From Sarcomyxa edulis (Eukaryota > Basidiomycota > Agaricomycetes > Agaricales > Mycenaceae), in the NCBI GenBank assembly GCA_009761415.1, contig QUOL01000011.1, positions 682,001-746,000 on the forward strand: a stretch of 64,000 bases of DNA, written 5' to 3'. Every line of letters begins with the position of its first letter. The stretch's first letter is position 1. The notes under the pieces were generated by a model. That model saw only the letters and a program-made list of their open reading frames with translations. It ran no database searches and had not been told where the DNA came from. A program made the translations under genes and the position numbers. Positions 36,801 to 48,563 of the stretch are shown piece by piece.

Positions 36801-36964
36801 CTCCTCCACCCGCTGCCTCAGGTAGTGGGACCCCTGCGTTGGCTAATTCCTCTTTGAAGCGCAAACAGACTGCCGATACAGCATCGCCAGCTGCCCCGAA
36901 TGCCGATCAACCACCTGCGAAGCGGGCCACCCGCAAGCGTGGACGGACAAACGCGGGAGGGTAG
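33845..36964 (+). CDS. LIM-domain-binding (LDB/Chip-type) transcriptional adaptor
   Basis: Exons 33845-35409, 35465-35546, 35601-35712, 35773-36308, 36368-36437 and 36498-36964 give 943 residues. The first about 520 residues are low-complexity, rich in Gln, Asn, Pro and Met, with a run of CAG codons near 34377. The conserved LDB dimerisation domain follows: VVTLALGNGQGLIRLLQFSG, KLQLSFWNDLVKTYFTPKAV, MKFTLWKD, FEIGVPILPRFFLVTTQSGV, and MTLTMDGARE. The C-terminus is Ser/Pro-rich and ends in a basic nuclear-signal-like segment (KRATRKRGRTNAGG). LDB proteins dimerise and bridge transcription factors. Fungal relatives (S. pombe Adn proteins, Candida Mfg1) act in adhesion and filamentous growth. 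A role in morphogenesis is inferred from these. Confidence 0.85.
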
Positions 36965-37393
36965 CGTGTAATCTGCCTCGCTCCTCTTTTTTCTCTCTGG
37001 TTCATTTCGGATCTCGTATCTTGCTCTCGAATTGTTAATTTCCTTTGCATAGCTTAGATTGTACCTATATTTGCTTGGCCTCTGCACGTTGTTTGCTCTT
37101 TACAGGAGACGATTATGTTTTATCACTGATCTATTTATCTTTCCTAGTTGTACTATTACTACCTATATCACCGAACAATTCCCGCGCAACAAGACTGTTC
37201 ACCCATTCTCAACGCGTTCAACATCTTGGAAGAACTTCGGATGAATGAGTGACTTGATCATGTTGCAGGCTAACGTGACGCTAGCCACGCGATTGGAAGA
37301 AAAGCAATTGCAGGTATTGCAATTGACAAGATTCAAGCAGTCACGTATACATTATCTCAATGAATTATGCATGAAAGCGTAGAGCATAATCGA
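36965..37393. other. Convergent 3' intergenic region
   Basis: Space between the LDB gene and the PNUTS-like gene, which meet tail to tail. T-rich 3' UTR-like sequence; nothing else recognised. Confidence 0.5.
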
Positions 37394-40300
37394 TCAGTAG
37401 CTAGGGTCACGTTCATGGGCAAAATCGCATTGATCTCCATATTTGCATCTATGATTTGTATAAGGAATTATAATCAGCCTCCGTCTCATTTCTTTGATCA
37501 TGATTCAATGCTCGCCTTCCTGACAAAAAGAAACTGCAAGGTTTTCTTTTATTATTTCTATATCCGCCCTCATCAACACCGCCGCCTCGTCCCCGACCAC
37601 GGCCACGGCCACGGCCGCGCCCACCCCTGTCTGCACTCCACCTGTCACCTCGTGCATCACCGTCATCCTGATACGCTTGCCCTTGTGCAAATTCAGAAAA
37701 CTGCGCCCAAGCGGGTTGTTGCTCACCACCTCCATACAGAGGCTGACCAGGATTAGAAAACATGTTAGGAGAAGTCAATTGTTGGAGAAGCTGTGTTATC
37801 TGTTCTGGGGGAAGAGCCGACATCGTAGACATTGTGGGTATGGCGCTTGGATCAAGGCCAAACTGTTTAAGATCTAAGTGCTGCCCGTTAAAAGGCATAG
37901 TCGCAACGCCTCCTAACGCTGGATCAATACTCCCAGCAAGCTGACCTACGAGATCGGCGACAGAGGCGTTGGGTATTGGCGTTCCGCTCCAGAAGACGCC
38001 GTCGACCTCTGGACCGGAAGTCATCGTTCTGACATCCTTATCGACCTCTTCCTCTGGTATCACATGTGAAGGCTCCGCTGGGGTGTCTGGTATCTGTGCT
38101 TGAGTGTAAAGGGCTCCTAGAGCGGTCTGTTCTCTCTGCTCCTGTGTTGTCTTCTCTTGACTTTCCTCTCCCCGAAGGCGGACGTCGATGCCTTGAGGAA
38201 TTTCGACGACTATAATTAGAACGATGAGCGTTTCTCGATGAAGGGGACTTTTTTTGGTTTTGCTTACGAAGGGGTTCAGACCAGTCGATAGTTTCTTCGA
38301 ATAGATGGGCATGCAGAGCAGCACCTTCGCCTCGATCCAGATCGCGGTAGTTGTGTGTAGTATGTATACCCTGAATAACAAAAGCGGATGGAGCGCAAGA
38401 GAAAATCTCATCAATGTACAGTACGAAATGAACAAGGATAAGCAAGCGCTGACATCTACTGGGTCGTCGTCATAAACCGCGATATCAATGAGTTTTACTT
38501 CCTCCAGCTGGCCATCGGGACGCCACCGGACTGATTTCTTCCTCTTGCCTGTTTTGGTAAGTCCGGGCATGGAGGTCCCAGAGGTCCCGGCAGACAGTGG
38601 CGGGGGTGTCGAGACCATCGGTGAGTCTTTCCGCGCTTTCATCGACTTGAGCGCTTCCTGGAATGGATCTATAGAGGATGGCTGCGCGATATTAAGATCA
38701 GGTTCCTTCTTAACTGGAGGTGCGACAGGCGCCTTTCTGAAACTGGGCAACTTCGGTTTCGGTTTCGGAGCTGAAAAGAAGGATGAATCTGATTTTGCGT
38801 CCTTTACCGCTGTGACCTGAGGTTTAATTTCCTTCTTCACCGTCGGTTTCGACGATGAAGAGCTCGCCACCGCTGATTTTTTCATTGGAGGCATGCTCTT
38901 GGTTATGGGCGCTTCGGTGGGCTTCCGCTTCTTCGGCTTCAAATCTACTGCGTGCGTGCGTAGTGAATTAATTTTTATTATTTTCCAATAAAACGGACTG
39001 CCGTGACTCACCCTCTGTTGTTTTACCATCGGGTGCCTTTGACCCTCCTTCAACAGGAATCGAAATCATTTGACGCCATCTGCGTTCGACATTTGATGCC
39101 ATATCTTTGATCGCTGCGTTTCGCAAAACATAAAAGAGAAAAAGAGGAGGGGAGAAAAGACGGGGGAGAGGGAAGTTAGATACATGTATTTTAATACTTG
39201 TTTCGACAAAAAATTTGGATCGCAATCGTTCAGGGCAGATAGTACAGATGGCCACTTTACTTCAGGCTCTACAGGAGCAATGTCTTTTGCCGCCGATGCC
39301 AATGTTCGCGTGCATCGATAGCAGAGATGAAAAGACAACTCACCCGGAGAAGGAGGTTCCTTTACCAGTTTCACTACGATCTTGCCGAGCTTGGAAGCCT
39401 TGAGCGATTCAACCGTCAGGGGCAATCGATCGATAATCTGATGTGAATGAGAACATGAGGATCCCTATTATTATCGCGACAGTCGACAGCAAGAAACTCA
39501 CATGAAGAAGAGGCATTATGGTTTCGACCAATGCACTGTCATTCTTGGCAGTAAACGCTGCCTTCAGCCATTCACGCGATATGTCTATTGCGGTCCCATT
39601 CTCTGCCCATGCCCGAAAGTAGTGGTTCCCAGCCTTGTCTCTAATCTTGGTCAGAATTTCCAGCCGCGTGGCAGCGTCTACTTCCTGCGATCCATAGTCA
39701 GAGATACGTTCTACGAGGGTATGAACGGCTTGAGCGCCCGTGAAGGATGTTGCTTGAAGGAGTGGTTGAATGGCAGATTTGAATTGCTGCTTGCGCTCCT
39801 GCGGTGAGATATTGGGGACCTGTGAGGTGGGCGTTGTCGATGCAGACGTTGAAGTGGATGTAGACGCCGATGGTTGTGAGTAAAATTGAGGGGACATGAG
39901 AGTGCTGTACGTCGAAGGCGAGTGGAGTGCATGCGGGGAAAGAGTGCCCTGCGGTTGTGACTGTTGCTGCTGGTGCTGTGGTTGATAATAGCTCGATGGT
40001 TGAATGTAGGAAGGGTTGATAGATAGTTGCTGATAATATTGTGGTCGCTGTTGTTGTGGTTGTGGTTGATGCTGAGGAGGTTGCGATGAATAATTAGAAG
40101 ACTGGGCGTATTGGTGCTGAATTCCACCATTGAGGGTGGTCAAAGCAGGGCTATGAAGGTGGGTGTGAAGGGGTGGTCTTCCAAGAGTCAAAAAACACGT
40201 ACTCGATCATCATCTGGTGAGACTGCTGCTGTTGCTGCTGCTGGGCCGATGAAGAACCAGCCGAGCTCGTGGTAGCACCGTTCAAGCTGGAGTAATTTGA

Positions 40301-40662
40301 CAAAGGCACCTGGGGCTGGCTAGGCCATGATGTTCCGTACGCCAAGGCATTGTATGGCGCGGACACGAAGAAGTTGTTGTGCTGATATGGATTGTAGAAC
40401 GTCTGAGGTGGAGACGATGCAGATGGTGCTGGCGCTAAGGGATAAATTAGATTCAAATGGTAGGCAAAATTGGCGGCTACTGACCTGGTATATCACCGAG
40501 GGTCGTAAAGTCGCTGATATCAAGAGATGGGGACGGTTGCGTTGGCTGGGATGAGCGGGATTGATCCTTCCAGTCATCGGTGGTCGACCTGGTTTCTTGG
40601 TGAATTTGCTGGACAGAGTCGGGAAGCAGGGGGTGAGGCTGCATCCATTGATTATAATCCAT
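37394..40662 (-). CDS. ppn1: PNUTS-like PP1 regulatory subunit (Ppn1 type) with TFIIS-N and CCCH zinc finger
   Basis: Start MDYNQWMQPHPLLPDSVQQI at 40662. Order of parts: a Gln/Pro/Ser-rich N-terminus with a QQQQQQQ run; a TFIIS N-terminal (LEDGF/IWS1) helical domain (ISREWLKAAFTAKNDSALVE, then LKASKLGKIVVKLVKE); a Lys/Pro-rich linker; the PP1-docking motif KKSVRWRPDGQLEE; an acidic region; an RG-repeat tract (RGRGRGRGRGRG); and a C-terminal zinc finger. The finger, C-SFFLSGR-C-KYGDQ-C-DFA-H, appears only after removal of a 67-nt intron with GC donor (37449-37515). The last exon is 37448-37394. This layout matches animal PNUTS and S. pombe Ppn1, which tether PP1 to the cleavage and polyadenylation machinery and RNA polymerase II. 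Confidence 0.88.
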
Positions 40663-40974
40663 TTTTTGACCTCAGAATGACAACTAAAACGGCTTATTTC
40701 CAGCGCGTAAAAGGGGGGGAAAAGCAGAGATGTGCCGACGTGATATTCGACACGAACTATCCTCGCCTTCAGCTGCCTTTAGAACTGTTTTTCAGCCGGT
40801 TCTGCGCGATTCTCGTGGTGGTTTGAGCTGAAACACCCTCGAAAGAAATCGTGTTTAAAACACAGTTCAATCGCCGATCCTACATTTTAATCTCCGCTCC
40901 AATCGTTACGGTCAGAAATTTTTCAAAGTGAAACCTCCTTTACAAGTTCAAAGTTCTCTACTTGCCCTACAAAC
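40663..40974. promoter_or_regulatory. Divergent promoter, PNUTS-like / HMG-box gene
   Basis: 312 bp between divergent start codons. No clear core element was recognised. Confidence 0.45.
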
Positions 40975-42108
40975 ATGGCTAAAACTGATAAGACTGATGG
41001 GGTTCAGGAATTCCAACTTCATAGATCTCAAGTATGTTTCTTCTCTTCAAAACTCAAAAAATTATTCATACTCATCATCTCCTAGCTCGCTGCTAGCTTA
41101 GGGGCCGTGGCAGAATCCATGCGAACTTGCGCAACAATGGCAGACCAGTTCGCTGCCATCGTTAGAAATTCTTCCTTTTCTGCCTTGTCGCCCATCAATG
41201 ACATGGCCCGGAATTTGAACGGTGGCTTTACCGACTCTGCTGCTTCACCCGAGACATCTCCAGCTCCGCCTGCTGCTGGCAAACGTAAAGCGGCCGCGAT
41301 GGACGAGACAGACGGCGCGAAGGCTAAACGGACAAGGAAGGCCAAGGACCCGAATGCCCCGAAACGTCCTGCGTCCTCTTATATCTTGTTCCAGAACGAG
41401 GTTCGCAAGGAACTGAAGGCTCAACACCCTGCCCTCTCCAATCCTGAGCTTTTGACCATGATCGCCAAGCAATGGTCTGAAATGCCTGACGAGGCCAAGG
41501 CGGTGAGTTGCGGTAGCTCCTATAGTTGAATGTCGCGCTTAACCAAACCCATCCAGAAATATACTCAACAGAACGACACGATGAAGAAGAAATACTCCGA
41601 AGACAAAGCTGCCTACGATGCTCGTTCGCCCGAGGAAGTGGCAGCTGCGGAAGCACGCACTGCTGCTGAAGTCGCAGTACGTCCTCAGAAGCGCGACCGC
41701 GTCCTGTCCACACGCTGACTCATTTTCGTCTAGCTGAAGAAGACGACAAAACGTACGCGAGCCCCAAAGAAGGAGAAGACTGAAGCCTCAGTGCCAGCCC
41801 GCCCTCCTCCCGTCATGCCTGCCGTCGCATCTGCGGAATCGTCCACCGACAGCGATTCGGACGAAGAGTCGGACGACGACGAACACCACCATGTCCCAGT
41901 GCCCCCTACCAAGAACGGGCAGCAACGTCACGCATCTGCCACTGCTGACTCGTCATCCGAGTCGGAAGACAACCATGCAGAGGACGATGTAGAAAGCGAT
42001 GAAGAAGACGAACAGGATCACGAACCCACACCCAAAAAACAGAAGAAGTCTCCTACGCCGGTGCCGAAGGACAGGAGAAAGAAGGTCCGTGGTGCTTCGA
42101 GGTCTTAA
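40975..42108 (+). CDS. HMG-box chromatin protein with acidic tail
   Basis: Exons 40975-41031, 41086-41502, 41557-41676 and 41734-42108 give 322 residues. A helical N-terminal segment (LGAVAESMRTCATMADQFAA) is followed by a basic linker and one HMG box: KDPNAPKRPASSYILFQNEV, ELKAQHPALSNPELLTMIAK, QWSEMPDEAKAKYTQQNDTM. The box is of the non-sequence-specific NHP6/HMGB type. The C-terminus is acidic and Ser-rich (DSDSDEESDDDEHHH), ends in Lys/Pro-rich signals, and would be nuclear. The role is DNA bending and chromatin architecture. Which paralogue it is cannot be told. Confidence 0.88.
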
Positions 42109-42484
42109 AATGCACGCGACCTCGCTTGATAACAAAAAGCTATGGATTCGCACTCCACCTCCCCATTCCGACATAGTATTGTATCTTGACCTTTTATTTC
42201 GAATCTAATCCCTCTCTAATCTTCGCTCTCTCAATTCGTTTGATCCCTAAATGCACTATCCATCCATACATATGTTTATCATCTTTGTATTCACGTTTAT
42301 CCATTCACATCTGTAGTCTAAATTTGTTTGCTTGGTTCTCCCGGAAATATAAAGGTTTCTCTTGACCAATGTACACTTTGTATAGTAAGCGCAGCCGGTA
42401 CCGCGGTTAGCAAGCAGTGCACCGTGCCAAACTCGGATTTATAGCTCGGAAAGTGGCCATCGCTCTTTCTTTCACACCTTCATC
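42109..42484. other. Intergenic, HMG-box gene to WW gene 1
   Basis: A TATAAAGG-like element lies at about 42350, 135 nt before the next start codon. The rest shows only T-rich sequence. Confidence 0.4.
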
Positions 42485-43429
42485 ATGTCTCAACCTCCGC
42501 CCTATGGTAGTCCAAATGAAACTCGCATAAATCCAGATAGACGACCCTTGCCTCCTGGCTGGATTCAACAATATGACTCCAAGTGCGCCAGCGAGAAATC
42601 TCTATCTTGATCTTGTCTTGATCTCGTCTGACCAATTCAATATTTTACAACAGTTATAATGCATGGTGAGCCTATACATATTCCATATATACCTAGAATT
42701 ATCACTAATCTATACAGTATAGGTTCTACGTGAATACTGTCGCTACGCCTCCCCAAACGACTTGGGTGCACCCACTTGGACCCCCTCCTCCACAGAACGC
42801 TCCCGCAAGCCAATTCGCGCCTCCCCCTGGTCCTCCCCCTCCCAATAACGCCAATCGCGATTACCCACCCGCGTCTGGGTACGGATACAACAATTCTCAG
42901 GGTCAGTACAGCGGTTACGGCGGTGCGCCTAGTGGCTATGCTCCCGGATATGGTGGATCGCCACCCCCGCCTCAAGGTTATGTTCCCCCTCAGCCTGCGT
43001 ATGGAGGGTACCAGCCGGCACCGTACCAGGAGCAGGGCGGTAAAGGTGCGTTGTCAGTGTACTTCGAGATCGCGCTTGATCTTTGATCATGATTGTAGGT
43101 CTATTCGGACGGTTCGGACATCAGCAACAGCCGGTATACGCGCAGCCGCCTCCTCAGCAAGTTATCTATGAGCAAGCGCCCCCTAAGAAGTCTGGGATTG
43201 GTATGGGTGGCTTGATTGCTGCCGGTGCGTAAGCATCCTGTCTGTCCTTCGCAGGTCACTCACTCGCTCCGTGTATACAGGTGGAGCGGGCTTACTTGGA
43301 GGTGCATTACTGGAATCGGCTTTCGATGGAGGGGATGGTGGAGGAGATGGAGGAGATGGGGGCGACTGGGGAGGTGACGGTGGAGGGGACGGAGGAGACT
43401 TTGGAGGAGATGGTGGAGGGGACTGGTGA
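42485..43429 (+). CDS. WW-domain protein 1 with Pro/Gly/Tyr-rich region and glycine-zipper tail
   Basis: Exons 42485-42582, 42654-42665 (12 nt), 42723-43045, 43099-43224 and 43281-43429 give 235 residues. The N-terminus holds one WW domain: RPLPPGWIQQYDSNYNAWFY, then VNTVATPPQTTWVHP. Both signature Trp residues and the final Pro are present. A PPPP/YGGYGG-type low-complexity region follows. Then comes a glycine zipper (GMGGLIAAGGAGLLGGALLE) and a Gly/Asp repeat tail (GGDGGGDGGDGGDWGGDG). WW domains bind Pro-rich ligands; glycine zippers can associate with membranes or self-assemble. The function is unknown. The next gene is a tandem relative with the same three parts. Confidence 0.85.
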
Positions 43430-44030
43430 TCACCGGAACTTCAACTTTCGTCTCATTTCTAATTTCAGACCAAACTACTAACAGAATTCTGAGTACTGCT
43501 GTATCTACGTATATATGTACGCATCTCTTTTCTCTTTTCTCTCATTCTACTGAATTTCATCCACATCTTCTTTTGTTCTGATTCGTTTGCCGGATTTCTA
43601 GTTTTGCTTGCTCTCAAGGTCGCCATTTGTTACTGATGTGGTTTCGAGTTCGAAGATAGATAATCAAATTCTTGTCAATCGATTGTCCACCGTCAAGATG
43701 TCAAAACAGGCGCTCACCTTTCCTACCGAGTACTGATCGCGTCCTTCGTGACCACCAACAAGTACTGCTTCCAGTCTTATTGCCATTTCCTAATCTCCGG
43801 ATCCAACGCGTACGGGCGCGATAAGGACCCTTGTATTACATTCCTCAGGCTCCATGTCACCCAGGAATTTCACTTACCACATACTACTGACTTTTCCTAT
43901 TTCATTCCGAGACTTTTGACAGCTTATGCTGCCCTGTCCTTGTGCCTTTTGGCACAGGATCCGTGTCCTCGTGTAGGTGCCTTCATAAATCCCCAACTCG
44001 GCTGCCCAGAATATTACCCCTCGGACGACG
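43430..44030. other. Intergenic between the two WW genes
   Basis: About 600 bp. A plus-strand open frame at 43748-44374 covers part of it but is a shadow: the real start of the next gene uses another frame. Nothing else recognised. Confidence 0.45.
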
Positions 44031-46875
44031 ATGTTATCCCCAGACTCAAGACCTCTACCGCCCGGTTGGTCTCAGCATTGGGATGCAAAGTAAGTCGTCC
44101 TGAAGTCTTTACAGCTCTTTTGAATACTGAAGCTCGGGCTTCTGACATTACAGGCGACAAACATGGTGCGTACATTCCTCTTGCGTCAAGTATCAATTGG
44201 CGCTGTAGATTGATTTATCTCTTGTTTGTGTCAGGTATTATCTGCAGAGCAACACAGGTCCAGCCCAGATATCGTATGTGCATCCATCTGGGCAACAACA
44301 CACGCCAGCACCGGTCATCGTCCAGAGGATTGAGCGTCAGAGCGTCTCTCGATCTACTCCGACCCCATCGATAGATCCCACATATTTTGGACCACCAACG
44401 AAGTCAGAGGGTAGTCCAAATACTAACGGCCTGTCTTTTGCTCAGCAACTATATGCCAGTGCTATCGCTTCGAGGACCGTTGCTCCACGTGCAAATATAG
44501 CGAGTGTCGTTGACACTACCACAGTTTCAACTGGTTTAGTGTCTCAGCCGGTGTCAAGTCATCGAGATGGTCTCATTGCAGCCTCCTCTGGACGCGTTTT
44601 TTCAAGTGGCGGTGGATCCACCTCTCCTGTAATAGACTTACATCAGACAACTGCTCGCGCTTTGCCAGAGATACCAACAAAACCACGCGGAGCACGTCTG
44701 TCATATTCTTCCTCGTCTGTCTCAGAGTATCGTGCACCTCCCGATGTTGGACATGCAACACCATCTCCAGCGCGGCTTCCAGCGACGGTTTTTAATAACG
44801 TTGCTCAACTCCCCAGTATATCAATCCATCGCGGAACCTCTCCAGCGTCCACGCCGACGGTGACGCAAAGAGAGCATACGAACGCGGACACAGCACCTTC
44901 CAAATACGATTGTATCGCGTATGGGGAGTCCCTGCAGGTGACTTCCGAGTCACGTCAAGCAACACAGACGCCTGATCTTGTTTCTACTCAAGATGACTCC
45001 GAGTCTCCACCATACTCTGCCTCTGATCCAGAGTCACGACCATCTTCCCACAGCTCATTATCATTACAACGAGCTCCTACGCTTCCTCTATATGAACTGC
45101 TTCCTCCGGTCGTGAACAATACTGAACCCTTGGTCGGTGGAACTCCTAGTGATAGCTTCACTCAGTCGCATTCCGTGTCTCCTCCACCTCTTCCGAAACG
45201 TTCTTCTCCGCCACAGTCGTCAAAATCACCGATCCCATCAACGCCTTACGCACAGTCTCCCGCCCCTGATGCTCCCAACCCTGCTATGGCCTATGCCAGC
45301 TTCTATAGGACGCAGTCATTTCAACAGAGGGACCCACCTCATGCTCACGAGCACCATCGCTCCACCACGTTTCCAGGAGCAGCTGATGGTGCATCTCCAT
45401 CGACGGCTAGTCAGTCGGAGACATTGTCCATATCATTCCTGCCTCCTCCTCGGCATCCTGGGACAGGAACACATAGGAAGGGTGTATCAGATTCGCGGAT
45501 CTCTTCAACTCCTACCTCGATGCACAGTAGTCCGACTACTCCATCGTATAGCCCCTCGATCACGTCTTACGGTCCATCGATGAGGTCGTACCCATCCTCG
45601 CCGTGCAATCATGCTACCTTTTCTCCAGCCACTACGTACAATTCTGAGCCGATACTTCCCTCGACATCGTATCCTGTCACGTCTGATTTCCCTCGACAAT
45701 GCATTGCGTCTTCCACACTATACTCGTCTCCACCAGTGTCACCGAATTACAATATTGTCCCCCCCAACGCGCATGCATCAACCCAGGTAATTGACGGAAC
45801 TCGGTCTCTTTCTGCAAACCCTAGCAGTAGCACGCGTAGTTTGGGGAGTAACATGATGCTCGGGCTAGCAGGAGGAGCTGTTGGACTGGTTGGAGGAGCC
45901 GTGCTCAATAACGTATTGGGAGGTGGAGGTGATATGATCAGTGGAATCTTAGGTGGCGGAAATAACGGAGACGTCATTAGCAGTCTTGCGGACACCTTAT
46001 CTGGGCTGACCACCAACGATGGAATCTCTGATGATGCTGGAGGGCTTAATGGAATAGTCAATCAGTTTACAGGAAGTGGGGGAGGAGACGGATCTGGAGG
46101 CGGCGACTTGTTATCTCAATTGCAAGGTCTCGTCGATCAGACAACCCAAGGGCAGTCAGATGCTGGAAACAATTACAGTGATTCCCCTGAACAACTGGAC
46201 TACATGACGGACTATCAGCAGAGTATGGACCAGTATCAGCAGCTCTCGGCACAGACTCCGAGTCAACAGAATGATCAACAGACTATGCAAGATACATTTC
46301 AGCAAATGTACAAGCTTCAACAGCAAGAGCAGCATGCCACACAAGATGCATTCAACCAGGCGCTTCATCAGCACCAACAGCAATCACAATCCATCCAGTA
46401 CGCGCATACTCAGTCGCTCCCACAGCTGCCACACATACAACATCCTTCGCAGACTCAGGCAGGTACGATATACTCTGTGGGCGCTGTGGGAGGAGTACCA
46501 CTGCCCTCCACTCCTCTCAATAACCCCGCCCCTACCCCTGCCCAAACAATTTCTATCGCGCATAACGCTTCCCAGAGGCCTTCTGTATACCATCCTTTCG
46601 CTACCGCGCATCATACCCCAACTGTCCCCAGCCACTCGCCATCCACATACCACCCTCCTGCTGCGTATCATTCTCACTCAGTCCACCGTCCTCCAGTCCC
46701 CACACAGGCGCAGACTCCTAGCCATAATCCGAGTCGTTTCTCTCTGTCTAAAGTTGGAGGTTATCTGAAGACTGCTGCTGCTGTCGGAAACGCTGTGAAC
46801 AATGTGATAAATGTGACTGGGCTCAACAACAACAACAATTTGAACTTGGACAATTCGGGTTATACAGGCTATTGA
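44031..46875 (+). CDS. WW-domain protein 2 with long Ser/Pro/Gln-rich region and glycine zipper
   Basis: Exons 44031-44089, 44154-44165 (12 nt) and 44235-46875 give 903 residues. The WW domain is at the very N-terminus: MLSPDSRPLPPGWSQHWDAK, RQTWYYLQSNTGPAQISYVH, P. An in-frame TAA at 43986-43988 with no later ATG before 44031 supports this start. A long disordered Ser/Thr/Pro-rich middle has many PPLPKRSSPPQ-like segments. Then comes a glycine zipper (MLGLAGGAVGLVGGAVLNNV followed by LGGGGD), a Gly/Asp-rich stretch, a Gln-rich segment and a His/Pro/Ser-rich tail. The order and the exon structure across the WW domain match the preceding gene, so this is an expanded tandem paralogue. The function is unknown. 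Confidence 0.82.
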
Positions 46876-48434
46876 GGAGAAAAGTTGGGGTACTACTGTC
46901 CATATTGCACGACTCGACGACTCGCCAGTAATTGCTGACCCGGATTACACAATGATTTGACTCTCTACATCTAGGCCTACTTAGCCTGATACCTCGACGA
47001 ATAATGTGATATACTTTCATGGCTATTATTATTTCGTAGTTGGAGACCTGCGTTTGGACGAACCGCGAGTGCGCTCGAGGACGGATATTTTCGAATTCGA
47101 AGTCCTCCTTTGTCAACTGTATCGACGGTCGACCCGCAGTTTTGCCTGAACTCCTCAAAATTGAAGTAATGAGCTCCTTCTGCTACTAGTATCTCATATC
47201 CCTCGAAGTCGATTCAGATACTCGTTGAACGGGTTGTGAGATACGATGTGGTCGACCTCGGATCATCGCTCGACGTCCAGGCATTGTTTCAATCCAATCT
47301 GTTGCTCTCCTACCGTAACCAGAGCTCGAGCGCTGCTGCAGGCTGTCCATTCGCGTTACGTCCATGGGCGAAGTCTCCCCACCAGAAGTTCACAGTGACG
47401 GACAACTGTCATGAACCGTGAAAACCTTCGCTGTCTTATCTGCATCGCCATTGACATCTTCGTACGTCCTTGATGTTATCCGCCACAAGCTCTTACTGTG
47501 TCTATCTAAATCCAGTTCATTCTTGAGTTGATCCATATATTACCGGCCTATGGTCGGAGTCGAGACAGAGTAATGGTATGCCTTCTTTCCCTGCATATGT
47601 AATATTTGTATAAAAAGCCCTTTTTTTACGCTAGCAAAGGCATACATATGCAGCGAGACTCTGGACCAGTGATATGCACGACCTTGCACGACTTGACCTT
47701 AGCCTTGTCTGCCTGTCATTACTTGGCCTCGGCCTCAATTGACTTTACACTTCAGGCTTGTCAGTTCCTCGGACCTGCTCATCCTCGCGTGGAATCATCC
47801 TCGAGAAAAAATCTACAGCCCGAGATCGGGTTAAGCCAAAGTTTTTTGGGGCCCCTTTGCCTATTTCCTGGGTGTTCCCAGTGTCATGATGTTTTGGTGC
47901 TTACAAGGCATAAATGATGGGACCTATTCCGCGAGGTTTCATCAGCAGGAACCCATCCCCGGGGAGCCCTTCTACAGTGTCAGATCAAAGACTGGTACTC
48001 TGCACGTATATTGAGCCCAGCCCAGACCAGGTAATATCATCAATGCTGACACTCCACTAGGCCGTCTAGACAATTGATTCACCTTTTGTGGACGTCGAAT
48101 TTCGGTGAGGTTCTGCAATATCCCAACTTTTTTTTCTTTCTGTCTAATCAGCTTTCCATCAATTTCAGATCAATCATTCGAGATGAACATCGAGAGGTAA
48201 GAGGAACATGCCATCGACATGCTCAAAGTATTTCCTTGTGATGTTTGATTGCTGATCCCGACCTTGAGGTTCAGCGAGGCGTTCTCAGCGTCCATCCAGG
48301 AGTAACACAGGATTTCATATGAAGTTGACAGCGTGGTGTGTTGATTACTCTTCGAAACGTTGAGGAGGGCTGAAGTTGTACCGTGTAGTACAGCATCGTA
48401 ACTCCCGGAAGAGGCCCGTATCTCCTTCGATCAC
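46876..48434. other. Gene-poor region, 1.6 kb
   Basis: No recognisable coding exons on either strand. It holds the promoter of the following secreted-protein gene at its right end. No repeats noted. Confidence 0.45.
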
Positions 48435-48443
48435 TATATAAAG
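48435..48443 (+). promoter_or_regulatory. TATA box of the secreted-protein gene
   Basis: TATATAAAG, 121 nt before the start codon at 48564. It fits an inducible, strongly expressed gene. Confidence 0.6.
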
Positions 48444-48563
48444 ACCGTACTGTCGATAATGTGTCCTCATCAATCCTCTTCTCTTCATCCCCGGATCTAC
48501 AGCTACTGTCTGTATCCCTAATCGATATCTCGACACTCATTACCAACACAAGATAATCGCATC

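Noticed and set aside
43748..44374. 208-codon plus-strand frame before and over the second WW gene
   Set aside because: The WW-domain frame with consistent 12-nt exon and splice sites explains this DNA better; the 208-codon frame has no motif.
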